A stretch of 64,000 nt of DNA from Wuchereria bancrofti (lineage: Eukaryota; Nematoda; Chromadorea; Rhabditida; Onchocercidae). The position numbers were made by a program, and so were the translations under genes. Where the stretch lies: the NCBI GenBank assembly GCA_005281725.1, contig SSBO01000012.1:9523099-9587098 (forward strand), written 5' to 3'. Numbering within the stretch: the stretch's first letter is position 1; each line of letters opens with the position of its first letter. A model generated the notes under the pieces. That model ran no database searches. It saw only the letters and a list, made by a program, of their open reading frames with translations, and was not told the DNA's origin. This document shows positions 27,847 to 40,251 of this stretch, piece by piece.

Positions 27847-30800
27847 ATGGAAAAATTGGTGACAAATATTCCGGATGACAGTAACGGATATCAGTGCAAT
27901 AAATTTTTAGTAGAGGAACAAAATGATCCTGTGACTGTTTACTTCTATTCATTAGTGAAAAAATTCATTCGTTTATTTTCCAAACCATTTCCACATCAAG
28001 GTAACTTTGTATATGTTATCAAGTTATCAGCATTTTATCATTATGTAATCATGATTAAATTTTATGGTTAAATTAGTTATATTTATTATTAATTCTTAGT
28101 TAATTTCGATTAAACTTACAAGTTCATGCCTTTAATTATTTTTTGCTTTATTTTGTTATTTATGACAAAAGTATTTCGTGTTAAAAAAAATATATATTCT
28201 TTTTTTTCTTTTTTTAAAATTATTCTTGTATTAATCTTTGTTAGCATTAACTGATTACAGCTCTTATCAGTCGAAAGACATTGGAAGGTAACTGGAGCGA
28301 TTTTAAGCAATCATTGCCTATAACTTACCGACAGGTTTGATTTCAGTATGTTAACTGAGAAAATTTTAAACTTAACAAATACTATGAAAAGTACATTTAC
28401 GTAAATGCAGTTAAAAGTACGAATAACGTAAACGTGATATTACTACATGATATTAATGTTATGATATTAATATTACATTAAACGTGATATTACTTTATCT
28501 TAGAATTAAATATAAAGTAACTCAGTGATAAAATGATTTAACATATGTGATCAAATACAAATTAAAATTAGGATGTATGATATTTCATAAAAGGTTATAT
28601 CACATAATTGTAATAATATTTTTGTTACTTTTTTCAAAATCACAAAAAAAATTATATTTATTCATGTTTGTTCATTATCAATTATCAATGACAAATATTT
28701 TATAGTGGTTAGATTATGAATCTTGGTGGATTGTACTAAGTACATTAATTGTTATTACAACTCTCTTATTTTCTCTCTTGTATATATTCTATAGTGCGGT
28801 AAAATGTTGTATTGCATCAAGTAAAATAAAAACGACGGATCGAAAACGTGATTACTGTAAACGTCATTTACTCAATATTTTTATTACCGTTTTCGTCCTT
28901 ATAGATGTGTAAGTATTTTTTACTTTTTAATTTTTCATCAAATTTATTTTATTTTTTTTATAAGTTTTTATATTAATGATTCAAATTTCAGACAATAGTT
29001 TTCTTTTTTTATTTTATCATTTGCAAAAGTAATAATAACTTCGAAATAATAATTACCATAAAAATTTCATTACTTTATTTGATTAAAATTATGTAATTAT
29101 TTTAATCAAATAAATCATATATAGATACTAAATCTTTCAGATAGCATGCTTAAAATGTTCAAATAAAAAATACAGTTTTTTATTACCATCAACTGTTAGA
29201 TGAAAATTATCGATGAAAATTATTGTAATTAATTTGATAATTTTAAAATGACTAGTGATAGCTTAATATCTAATGATAATTGCATAATATTTTATAATTT
29301 GATAAGAAATATTTGTTGTATGTGCAGTTTTGCGGTATCTTCACTGCTTATCAGTAGTCAATATGCGGAATATGGAGCTGATGAACTACCTCGACGTCTC
29401 AGTCATTGTATAGATGATCTCTCGTTTTATAAGAAAGAAACTGATCAAGTTTGTTCATCTTTCACTTTTTCTTTATAATAATTAAATTAAATTTTATCAG
29501 TAATTTAGTGGAACAGAATCGATTGAGATAAATAAACATATTTTAATTTAATTAATTTACATATATACATCATTAGTTCTCGTTAAAATGTTATTGGCAG
29601 CTAATCGGATACATAATAAATATGTTAAAAATATTTTACATCATTGTGACAAAATTAAAAATTTGTCTGAAATTAATAAATTTACCTAAAATGAATTAGC
29701 AAACTTATTAGTTCATTATTTTTTTTAGCTTAAAAATTAGCCATAATTATATTTTCTTCTTTCTAGCATATTTGCTTAATATGTAAAATGTTTGTTTCAT
29801 TAAGAAATCTATTAAAAAAATTTGGAGAAATTTGGAACTTTTATTTCAGAAAATTCGAAATACATTAGTTGATGATTTTCAAAAATTAAATGAATCGTTG
29901 TCATCTCTGATTGCCTCAGGCGGTAAACCAATTGTACAACGTGTCAAAAAAATTACTGGTGCACATGCAATGGATTCGTTTCTTAATATTTCCATTGGTT
30001 AATTAAAATTTTGATTCAATTTTGACTAGAAAAAGGTCATAAATTAAATTTATATCAAAATAAAAAATAATAGTAATTATATTGTAGTTTTATGAATTTT
30101 TCCTTTTTTTCTGAAATATCCATTAACAGCAATGCCTTTGCTTTCTTTTTAATTTTATTTTTATTTAATTTATGCTTCTTTTTTTAGAAGCTCAGGAATT
30201 GCTGAAACGTGTAACTGATGATGAAAACAAATTGAAAACATTAAATGATGAATTGTTTTCATTACGAAATGAGCTAACTAAACTATATCGAACATCAATT
30301 AATGAAATATATGATTGCTTTCATAATGATTTTGAAATTATTAAAAGATCTTGTGAAGAAATTGGAAATGAACTAACTGATATCAATAACATTACGCTTC
30401 ATCTTCAACAAGTAAATTAAAATTTTTAATATAAATTTTGGTTAAAAAATTTTTATAATAAATTTTAAAGAAAGAAGCAAAAAAAAACTTGTTAAATGTT
30501 AATATTGTTATTATGATTAATTGATAATTTTAATAAAAAATTTTACATATGCAATTCGAAATTCGTTATTCTATCTTAATAATAATTTCGTAATTTGCAA
30601 TTTAATTAATATTTGAAATAAAATTGAAATATGTTCAATAGATTTTTCTTCCATTTATTACTTAACTGATTTTATTAATTACTCTTTTTTTCCCTCTCTG
30701 TCTTTCCCTCCCCCTCTCTCTTTTCTCCTTCTTTTCTCTTTCATTCTCTCTTCCAGGATATTCTTACTAGTGATACGATGAATGCATTGAATATGTTAGC

Positions 30801-33800
30801 TGAATCAAACGTTGCTGAAATATTTGTTGAAGCAATATCAGATTTTAAAGATGGAGAAGTTGAATTAAACAAAAAAATACAGGAAAAAGAACAAGGTTAA
30901 ATACATATTACATTGAAATTTTTAATTTATTAAGTGAAAATTTTAATTAATACGAGTTTTTTTGTTTATAATTAATCAATTAATTCATTAAACAATTAAT
31001 GCTTAATTTTAATTTCACTTTATTATATTTTATTTTTTTATTTTTTTTATTTTTATGTTTAATCCTTTTACTTTTATTTTATTCATTTTTTTCACAATTA
31101 TTCCTTAATTTTTATTTTATTTATTTTATTCTACCTTTTTTTCAATTTTTGAAATAATATTAATGTAATAGTATTTGAATAAAATATTAAATAATATTGT
31201 AAAATAAATTTTAGCTGTACAATTAAGTATAAAAGAAATTCAACACGACCTACTACGTATTGCTGATACATTATCAATGCAAATACGACAGATTAAACCA
31301 GAATTATTGCATAATATATTACAACAATATATGGGTGCTAATTATCATAACATTGTGCAATACACGTATATTTCTTTTCTTTTTCAGAATTTTAGATTTA
31401 AATTTAAAATATATTTAATTTTGGGATATTAGGAAAAACGATAAAATAATTAAAAAATATTACGTATAAATGTGTTATATAAAAGTAATTTTAATATAAA
31501 TTTTTAATAAATTTTGTAATTAAAAAAAATTACTAATAATATTAAAATTTATTATATTTTTTTAGATGGTATGCTTCTCTAACATTATGTGCCATATTTT
31601 CGTTAAAAGCACTTTATTTCTTATTTGCATTATGTTATGGTTGTTTTGGACGACGACCAAATGATTATCGAAATGATTGCTGTATTCGTTCTACTGGTAG
31701 TAAACTTTTCATTTGGCAAGTTAACTTTTCTTTTTTTTTCTTCTTTATCCTTCTTTTAATTTTATTTTATATTGAAAATGAGAAACGAATTATATGATAT
31801 TGATGTATTTTTATTTTAATTCGCAAAAATTTAGTTATTGTTATGTTTGAACAATAAGTAACAATTATTGTTAGTTAGATTGCATCATAACTAATAAGAA
31901 TAATGATGATTACATTACAAATATGATTTAATAATCCTATTTAAAATTGAAAACTTATTTTTCTTCTTTTTTTGAACTAATGTAGAATTATACTAGCTAA
32001 AATGATTAATTTCTTTAAAGTTAAAAACTAAATTTAAAATTCTTTAAGGAATATTTTTGTATATGATAATATATTGTAATTTTTTTTTAAAAAAAAGCTA
32101 ATTCAAATCAGTAGTAAAGAAGTTTTGTCCTAAAATATTCTCACCTTTTTTTTCTTGTTCTTTTCAATTGAAAAGACTAAAAGGTATCAGTGCTAATTAA
32201 TTGTTTTAATTAATTCATCCTTTTTTTCTTTTTTTTTTTTCTTTTTTTTTCTTTTTATTTTGAAATATTTGTTATTGCTAAATTGCTTAATTTATCAATT
32301 TATAGTGGAATTTGGCTAGCAGTAATACTATTACCAGTGATAGCTGCATTGACAGCTTCTTTGCTCCTGATTGGTGTTAATGCCTATTCATTTGGATGTT
32401 GGCCATTAGATGATCCATTTTCAAGGCCTGATATGCTATCGGCAAGTTTTTTTTTTTTAAATAATTTCTATCAAATTATTACTCTTCTAAATCTTGTTCT
32501 TTTTTTTTGAAAAAAATATATCATTAGTAATTTAACAAAAAAAATAAAAGGATTATTTTAATTTACTTAATAAAAAATCATTTAATTGATTAATAAAACA
32601 TTAATAATCTTATTATTTTAATTTTTTTTTCAGTTTTTTGTTAATAATATTTACAGCTTAGTGAACGTATATTAGATGCATGGCGTAGTAAACAAATCGA
32701 ACAAGACTTATCACCACTAATGAATCAATTATCATTAGCTAATGTGATACGATCATGTATGCGTAATGAAACATTATATCATATATTTGCAATGGATAAC
32801 AAATATCATTTATATGATTTACGACAATATGGTAAAGAATTATACGATCGTCTAGAGTTAAATATTCATGATGCTTTCTCGGATATAAATTTATCAAAAT
32901 CAATTTCAACATTTGCTTCACCAGAACAACTTACAATGTTGCAACAAATCGTCAATATTACCATTGAATCAAATATTCCACAAATTTCTCGTCAGGTTAA
33001 TTTTATTTTATTTTTGTTTTTATTATATTATTCATTTTATTATAAATCAAAATCTTTTTTTTAAGATTATATTTTGTTATTCTAACTTCTTGTTGTTGTT
33101 ATTATTTTTCCAGCAAAAAAAAGAAAAAAAATGAAAGAAAGAAAAGTTGTCTTTTTCGTTCATGAATTTTTATCCATTTCATTAATCAAATTTTTAGAAA
33201 TTGTTTTCTTTTCTTTTTTTAGAAATAAAAAAAGAAGAAAAATAAAATTTAGATCAAAGATAATGTAGAACAACTTGAAAAAATTCCTCGATTGATAAGT
33301 CTAATCGAAGATGATCATGCAAATGGTAATCTCCCACGATCTGTTCAAATAATTGCTGAACAATGGCGAACATTCCAGGTTAATCTATTTGTATAATTTT
33401 TATTTGATTAAAAAGTAAAAAATAAATTAACGATGAAACAATGAAAAAAAGGGAAGAAAGCATGTATTTATTTCATTTCATCTATTCTATTTTTTTAGGA
33501 TTTGATTAATTTTAATGATTTTACAAAAAAAAATCCCATTTTATATATAACATATATATTATTCAGATATGTTTTAAATTCTTTCAAAATGTATTAATTT
33601 AATAATTGTTTATTTAGATGAAAGATGTAAATCCAACATTGCTAAATCTTGCAAATGCATTAAAAATGCTTACTGAATTAGACAATCAATTTGGACGAAT
33701 CACATTACCAAGTGTTGCATTATCAGCTAAATTACAACACGCACAAGCATTGTTATCATCAAATTTGAATGAATATTTTCGTGCAGCTGCTGATCAATTA

Positions 33801-36800
33801 GTGCAAGAAATGCAGCAACAAATTGAGCAGTATACTGAACATGTTCGCATACAGGTTTGAAATTTCAAAAAAAAAAAAAAACAAAAACGAAAAGGAATGA
33901 TTGATAATAGTGAAATTTTTTATAAAATTTGAATTCAAATTTAAATATCAACATTATTAGTAATAGGGAAATCAAAAAATTAAAACCAATATTTGCTTTA
34001 CGTTTCTTTCTTTTTTGTATTAGACTAATATAAATTATATGATTTTTTTAAAAAAAAAGCGAATGCAAAAGGAAATATGATTAAAATTATTTCATTTGTA
34101 AAATCATCTAATGACAAGATTTAGTAATAAAAATATTAAAAAATTTAATTCGTTAAATAAATGATAAAAATTTCATGTATTATCGTAGGAAATATCGTAT
34201 AATTGAATTGTTATTTATTATTGAAAAGACTTCCGGAAATTGCAATTTAAAAATTAGAACTTAAAAAATTAGAAAAGGAATAAGGGAGACGAAAAATTGA
34301 TATTATAAATGATGTTTTAGGAAAAAAAAGCGAAAGAATTTTTTTCCAAAATATTTAGAATAAATAAAAGTCTTTTATGATATGATTTGAAATTTAATGG
34401 TTTTAATTAATGTTGTTTCATAAAAATATTGTCATGATATGACTAAATGAGATAAACAGAAAATTAAGAAAAGAATGGGACGATGATTTTAATTATGATT
34501 TAATTTAACCAATCAGTTTTTGAGGCATCGCAAGTAATTGAGTTTGCAATTTATCTAAATTAGTCTTTTATAATAAAATATTAATTTACTAAAAGTTTTT
34601 AGGGTGAATTTTTTTTGGAAAATATTTCTGATCATATTAAATGCGATTAATGAACGTTTAATTTTCATTTAAATTTTGTAAAATTTTTCTCACATCATTA
34701 TAAATTATTATAATGAATAAAAGAAAAAATGGTAATAAAAAAGAATGATGTGGAATGAATTATTTTCAATTTTAGTTTTTGAAAATTTTGATTTAATTGT
34801 TAATTATGTTTATTTCTAGCAAAATATTGGTTTAATTAATTGCAGATGTCAACAAATGTATCAAGTTGTATTCCATTATTTAATATTGNTTCTTTTCTTT
34901 TTTTAGAAATAAAAAAAGAAGAAAAATAAAATTTAGATCAAAGATAATGTAGAACAACTTGAAAAAATTCCTCGATTGATAAGTCTAATCGAAGATGATC
35001 ATGCAAATGGTAATCTCCCACGATCTGTTCAAATAATTGCTGAACAATGGCGAACATTCCAGGTTAATCTATTTGTATAATTTTTATTTGATTAAAAAGT
35101 AAAAAATAAATTAACGATGAAACAATGAAAAAAAGGGAAGAAAGCATGTATTTATTTCATTTCATCTATTCTATTTTTTTAGGATTTGATTAATTTTAAT
35201 GATTTTACAAAAAAAAATCCCATTTTATATATAACATATATATTATTCAGATATGTTTTAAATTCTTTCAAAATGTATTAATTTAATAATTGTTTATTTA
35301 GATGAAAGATGTAAATCCAACATTGCTAAATCTTGCAAATGCATTAAAAATGCTTACTGAATTAGACAATCAATTTGGACGAATCACATTACCAAGTGTT
35401 GCATTATCAGCTAAATTACAACACGCACAAGCATTGTTATCATCAAATTTGAATGAATATTTTCGTGCAGCTGCTGATCAATTAGTGCAAGAAATGCAGC
35501 AACAAATTGAGCAGTATACTGAACATGTTCGCATACAGGTTTGAAATTTCAAAAAAAAAAAAAAACAAAAACGAAAAGGAATGATTGATAATAGTGAAAT
35601 TTTTTATAAAATTTGAATTCAAATTTAAATATCAACATTATTAGTAATAGGGAAATCAAAAAATTAAAACCAATATTTGCTTTACGTTTCTTTCTTTTTT
35701 GTATTAGACTAATATAAATTATATGATTTTTTTAAAAAAAAAGCGAATGCAAAAGGAAATATGATTAAAATTATTTCATTTGTAAAATCATCTAATGACA
35801 AGATTTAGTAATAAAAATATTAAAAAATTTAATTCGTTAAATAAATGATAAAAATTTCATGTATTATCGTAGGAAATATCGTATAATTGAATTGTTATTT
35901 ATTATTGAAAAGACTTCCGGAAATTGCAATTTAAAAATTAGAACTTAAAAAATTAGAAAAGGAATAAGGGAGACGAAAAATTGATATTATAAATGATGTT
36001 TTAGGAAAAAAAAGCGAAAGAATTTTTTTCCAAAATATTTAGAATAAATAAAAGTCTTTTATGATATGATTTGAAATTTAATGGTTTTAATTAATGTTGT
36101 TTCATAAAAATATTGTCATGATATGACTAAATGAGATAAACAGAAAATTAAGAAAAGAATGGGACGATGATTTTAATTATGATTTAATTTAACCAATCAG
36201 TTTTTGAGGCATCGCAAGTAATTGAGTTTGCAATTTATCTAAATTAGTCTTTTATAATAAAATATTAATTTACTAAAAGTTTTTAGGGTGAATTTTTTTT
36301 GGAAAATATTTCTGATCATATTAAATGCGATTAATGAACGTTTAATTTTCATTTAAATTTTGTAAAATTTTTCTCACATCATTATAAATTATTATAATGA
36401 ATAAAAGAAAAAATGGTAATAAAAAAGAATGATGTGGAATGAATTATTTTCAATTTTAGTTTTTGAAAATTTTGATTTAATTGTTAATTATGTTTATTTC
36501 TAGCAAAATATTGGTTTAATTAATTGCAGATGTCAACAAANAGAAAAGGAATAAGGGAGACGAAAAATTGATATTATAAATGATGTTTTAGGAAAAAAAA
36601 GCGAAAGAATTTTTTTCCAAAATATTTAGAATAAATAAAAGTCTTTTATGATATGATTTGAAATTTAATGGTTTTAATTAATGTTGTTTCATAAAAATAT
36701 TGTCATGATATGACTAAATGAGATAAACAGAAAATTAAGAAAAGAATGGGACGATGATTTTAATTATGATTTAATTTAACCAATCAGTTTTTGAGGCATC

Positions 36801-38560
36801 GCAAGTAATTGAGTTTGCAATTTATCTAAATTAGTCTTTTATAATAAAATATTAATTTACTAAAAGTTTTTAGGGTGAATTTTTTTTGGAAAATATTTCT
36901 GATCATATTAAATGCGATTAATGAACGTTTAATTTTCATTTAAATTTTGTAAAATTTTTCTCACATCATTATAAATTATTATAATGAATAAAAGAAAAAA
37001 TGGTAATAAAAAAGAATGATGTGGAATGAATTATTTTCAATTTTAGTTTTTGAAAATTTTGATTTAATTGTTAATTATGTTTATTTCTAGCAAAATATTG
37101 GTTTAATTAATTGCAGATGTCAACAAATGTATCAAGTTGTATTCCATTATTTAATATTGTCAAAAAGACACGTACCGCATTATGTCAAGCATTTGTGGAT
37201 CCATTTGTTAGTTTTTTTATTTTATTTTTAAAAAATTCTTTTCTTTCTTTCTTGTAATCTTTTTCTTTTTTCTTTTTTTTAAATAATTTTCATATCAATT
37301 TGTTTAAATTGTTATCAGTTTTGAAAATTATGAATCATTATTTGTACTACTGTAATGCTTTTATCTTGACGAAGAAAGATTTCGCTAGTCAATTAAATTA
37401 CATTTGTTAGCATTAAAAATCAGCGATTAACATTATCAGTCTTTTTTATTTTTTCTTGCTAAGGCCTACATGAGACAATGTCATCAAACAGGTGTGAAAT
37501 AATGATTCGTCATATATTGAGTAAAAACTTTGTCAAATAAAAATTACTCAATTATAATTAATCGTTTGAATAAAAAGAGTGATAGAGAAAAAATAATTTC
37601 TTTCAATCTTTCTTTTTTTATTGTGATTTCAAATTATTGAGCTTAAATTTTTATTAATCATCATCCAGTTGTATATTTTTTTAAATTTACTTTCAAAAAT
37701 TTTACCCATAAAAATTTTTTGGCGTAATCAGTTAATAATCAATAAAATGTAAAAAGCATTTCATTATCATTTTAATAGCATAAAATAATTTCAACAAAAT
37801 TAAACTCATAATTTATCTTTTTTCTTTTTTAAAAAAACCCGGAGAAATAGAGAAAAAAATGAAAAATTATTAGAATTAATTCATTATAAACTTCAGAATG
37901 GTATTTGGGCATCAATGATTATAAGTATTTTTTGTACAATACCGCTTATTGTAATGGGATCTGCAGCATCAGCATTGTATAAAAAGAAACATCCTTATCC
38001 AAAATAGTACCTTTTTTTTGAGATTAATTTTTCAAATTAATTTAATTAAAATTATTCTGTTTTTTTAAATGAATCTATTTTCTTTGTTTTAGTCAAACTA
38101 TTTTTCTCTTTTAGATAATAGAATTCATTTTTCTATTTGCTTTAGTTAATTCATTTTTAGAATAAATGATTGAAATTTTTAGCATTGTAAATGAGCCAAC
38201 AAATACAGATGGACAAGGAGCATCAGGTACACTCGTTACCGATTCATATGATATCAGAGGTGAACAGCAAAAACTGTAAGTTTTGCATGTAATTATCACT
38301 AAAGTGTAATCAAATTTCATTTTTAACAAAAAAAAGAAAAGAAAAAAAAACTATCAGTATGCAAAGGGACACTCATTTAAATGTAATTTCTTTCTTTTTT
38401 TAGTATTTTTTTTTTTGAATAATTTAATTTCGAAATTAATCTTGCTTAAATTAAAATTATCGTCATTTTTTTTTTTGATTTTTAACTTTACAGAGTGTAT
38501 CCAAATACTTATGCGATGTATTTTGGTTATCCACCACCTTATTTAAGAACAAGGAGTTGA
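27847..38560 (+). CDS. Prominin-like five-pass membrane glycoprotein
   Basis: Prominins (CD133 family) bind cholesterol and sit on plasma-membrane protrusions and released vesicles. Exons: 27847-28000, 28261-28334, 28706-28908, 29328-29448, 29850-29997, 30188-30411, 30757-30895, 31215-31365, 31566-31715, 32306-32441, 32657-32995, 33253-33378, 33618-33854, 37117-37206, 37897-38006, 38183-38275 and 38494-38560. Together they give 853 residues with every phase agreeing; human prominin-1 is about 865. TM segments are near residues 84-106, 133-158, 407-430, 456-480 and 766-788, with Cys pairs after TM1 (AVKCC) and TM3 (NDCC) and two large extracellular loops. The end ALCQAFVDPFNGIWASM matches the family's last TM entry. 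Introns after 31715 and 32441 start GC, not GT. An extra identical copy of exons 12-13 (34937-35062, 35302-35538) and a truncated exon 14 (34846-34888) flank N-gaps and are treated as assembly duplicates. No signal peptide is visible. The cytoplasmic tail ends GYPPPYLRTRS. Confidence 0.88.
31716..32305 (+). other. GC-AG intron in the prominin gene
   Basis: Donor TTG|GCAAGT, acceptor TTTATAG. Only the GC donor leaves the phase (two bases) required by the next exon, which encodes GIWLAVILLPV, the fourth TM segment. The nearby GTTAAC donor would shift into a stop. Confidence 0.8.
32442..32656 (+). other. Second GC-AG intron in the prominin gene
   Basis: Donor TCG|GCAAGT, acceptor TTTACAG. The GC donor gives phase 0 and joins ...RPDMLS to LSERILDAW. 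A GTTTTT donor four bases on is out of phase; a weak GTTCTT donor farther on is in phase but would add a Phe-rich stretch, so it is less likely. Confidence 0.7.
33206..34856. repeat. Gap-flanking duplicate, copy 1 (within prominin)
   Basis: Contains prominin exons 12 and 13 with their introns. It reappears, with no difference seen by eye, at 34890-36540 (offset 1684) right after the single N at 34889. Confidence 0.95.
34890..36540. repeat. Gap-flanking duplicate, copy 2 (contained contig)
   Basis: Bounded by single Ns at 34889 and 36541 and wholly contained in the preceding contig. Carries second copies of exon 12 (34937-35062) and exon 13 (35302-35538). Identity extends through introns and poly-A runs, as expected for a redundant contig and not an old exon duplication. 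Confidence 0.9.
36542..37159. repeat. Gap-flanking duplicate, third partial copy
   Basis: Matches 34271-34888 (offset 2271), then continues into unique sequence that completes prominin exon 14. Joining 34888 directly to 37160 gives a continuous exon (TTTAATATTG then TCAAAAAGAC). Confidence 0.95.
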
Positions 38561-38982
38561 TATGATATTATGTGATATCATTCAGTGATATTATATGGAG
38601 AAATTATCATTTGCATTTTAGAAATATTAGATAGATTTTGGATATTAATTTTTGGAATATTTTACTCTTTCTTTCTTTCTCTCTCTTTGTCAGCTAGATT
38701 TCGAAGGAATAATGTTGATAAATTGTATTGTTTCTTTTTTTTTTAATAAAAGTATGATAATTTGTTTTCAACCCAATTATTTCTCTTCTTTTTTTTATAG
38801 GACATGCAGTTGCTTTTCTATTAATTTATTTTGTTTAACTAATTAGTATAAAATTTAAAATTTTGAAAAATTTCTTACAAATATTTTATGGTATTTTGAA
38901 AATTTTACAAAACATATATTTGTGATGTGTTAACTTTTGCTTATCATTATGTTTCATGTTAAAAGTTTATCTTTCATCATAC

Positions 38983-38988
38983 AATAAA
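38983..38988 (+). terminator. Candidate poly(A) signal of the prominin gene
   Basis: AATAAA about 420 bp after the prominin stop, with a second AATAAA at about 38999. It is the first clear pair downstream, but AT-rich DNA makes chance matches common. Confidence 0.4.
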
Positions 38989-39918
38989 TTGATATCAAAT
39001 AAATGCCGTTTCATTTTTCTTTCTTTTTCCTTCCGCTGCTATTGAATATATTTGATATTTATGATATGGTGTGATTTATCATCACTCATACTAGTTTCTG
39101 CATAATTATAATGTGAAAAATGAAAAAAAAAGCAAACATCCTGAGCTATCAAATCAATAAATGAACAATTAATTAATTAATATGATTGTTTAATGAATAT
39201 TTTAGATACGAAATAATCATTAAAATTAATTTAATATATAGAATAAACAAACAACTCCACTTTATTTTCAATTCATTTACAACTCACAAAATGTTTTTTT
39301 TTCCCTTTTCCCCTCTAACCGTTTTTTACCAGAGACTTTATGTTTAGATTTTAGAAATAGTTGAAATGCCTTATATTGCATTCAATCAATCGTTTTTGTT
39401 TTCAGCATTTTTAAAGTTAACGAATTACATTATTCAGATAAAAACAAGAGAAAAAAAAAACCCATAAAATAAAAGAAAAGACAAGGAAATGAATGAGATA
39501 ACAAACGAATTTGATATGAAATATTTGAAAAAGGAATGAATTTTTCATTTCAATATTAAACATGTATCATTTTCATGCTTTACCAGATGTTCTGAGCAGT
39601 CTTCTTTTTCTCTTTTTTTCTTTTTCTGCTAGAATCAATACTGTTTGAATTTTGAAACTTCATGTATAGTTTAAAAAATGATGCAAAATAACTTTTATAA
39701 ATTCTTTTATTATAATATCTAAAACATAGAGGGAACGAAAAATCATCATTTCATTTATTTATTTATTTATTTATGTCTATCTCTTCCCTTTTTTCTTTAA
39801 TTAGCAAATTTAATATCAAAAAATAAAAGCAAAAGAAATATACTAAATATATTTTATATTCATTGTTTCTTTTTCCTTTTTCTAAATAAAATAATTAAAA
39901 TATTATGAAATTTATTTG

Positions 39919-40076
39919 TTTAATTTCAGCAAAATTCCGGAAATTTTGTTCAACAACGAAAATAATTTCCAAAATATTTTTACACTCACTTATTTTCCCT
40001 TTTCATTCTTCCCTATATTGCATTCAAATGATTCAGTTAAACCAAAAAAAGAAAAAAGTTTCAGTACAGTGGAGAA
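39919..40076. repeat. 158-bp duplicate flanking the NNN gap at 40077-40079
   Basis: Repeats at 40080-40237 (offset 161). Copy 1 stops at the gap and copy 2 starts immediately after it. Confidence 0.95.
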
Positions 40077-40251
40077 NNNTTTAATTTCAGCAAAATTCCG
40101 GAAATTTTGTTCAACAACGAAAATAATTTCCAAAATATTTTTACACTCACTTATTTTCCCTTTTCATTCTTCCCTATATTGCATTCAAATGATTCAGTTA
40201 AACCAAAAAAAGAAAAAAGTTTCAGTACAGTGGAGAAATGAATTTCATCTT

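Noticed and set aside
34937..35538. Second copies of prominin exons 12 and 13 as true duplicated exons
   Set aside because: Identity runs through introns and homopolymers and is bounded by N-gaps; contig overlap is simpler. Kept as a testable finding.
37465..37491. Possible extra prominin exon (GCCTACATGAGACAATGTCA... before GTGTGA)
   Set aside because: Has a plausible acceptor and donor, but its phase (27 nt, or 28 with the G) adds a stretch absent from the family between FVDPF and NGIW; the exon at 37897 already joins in phase with the expected sequence.
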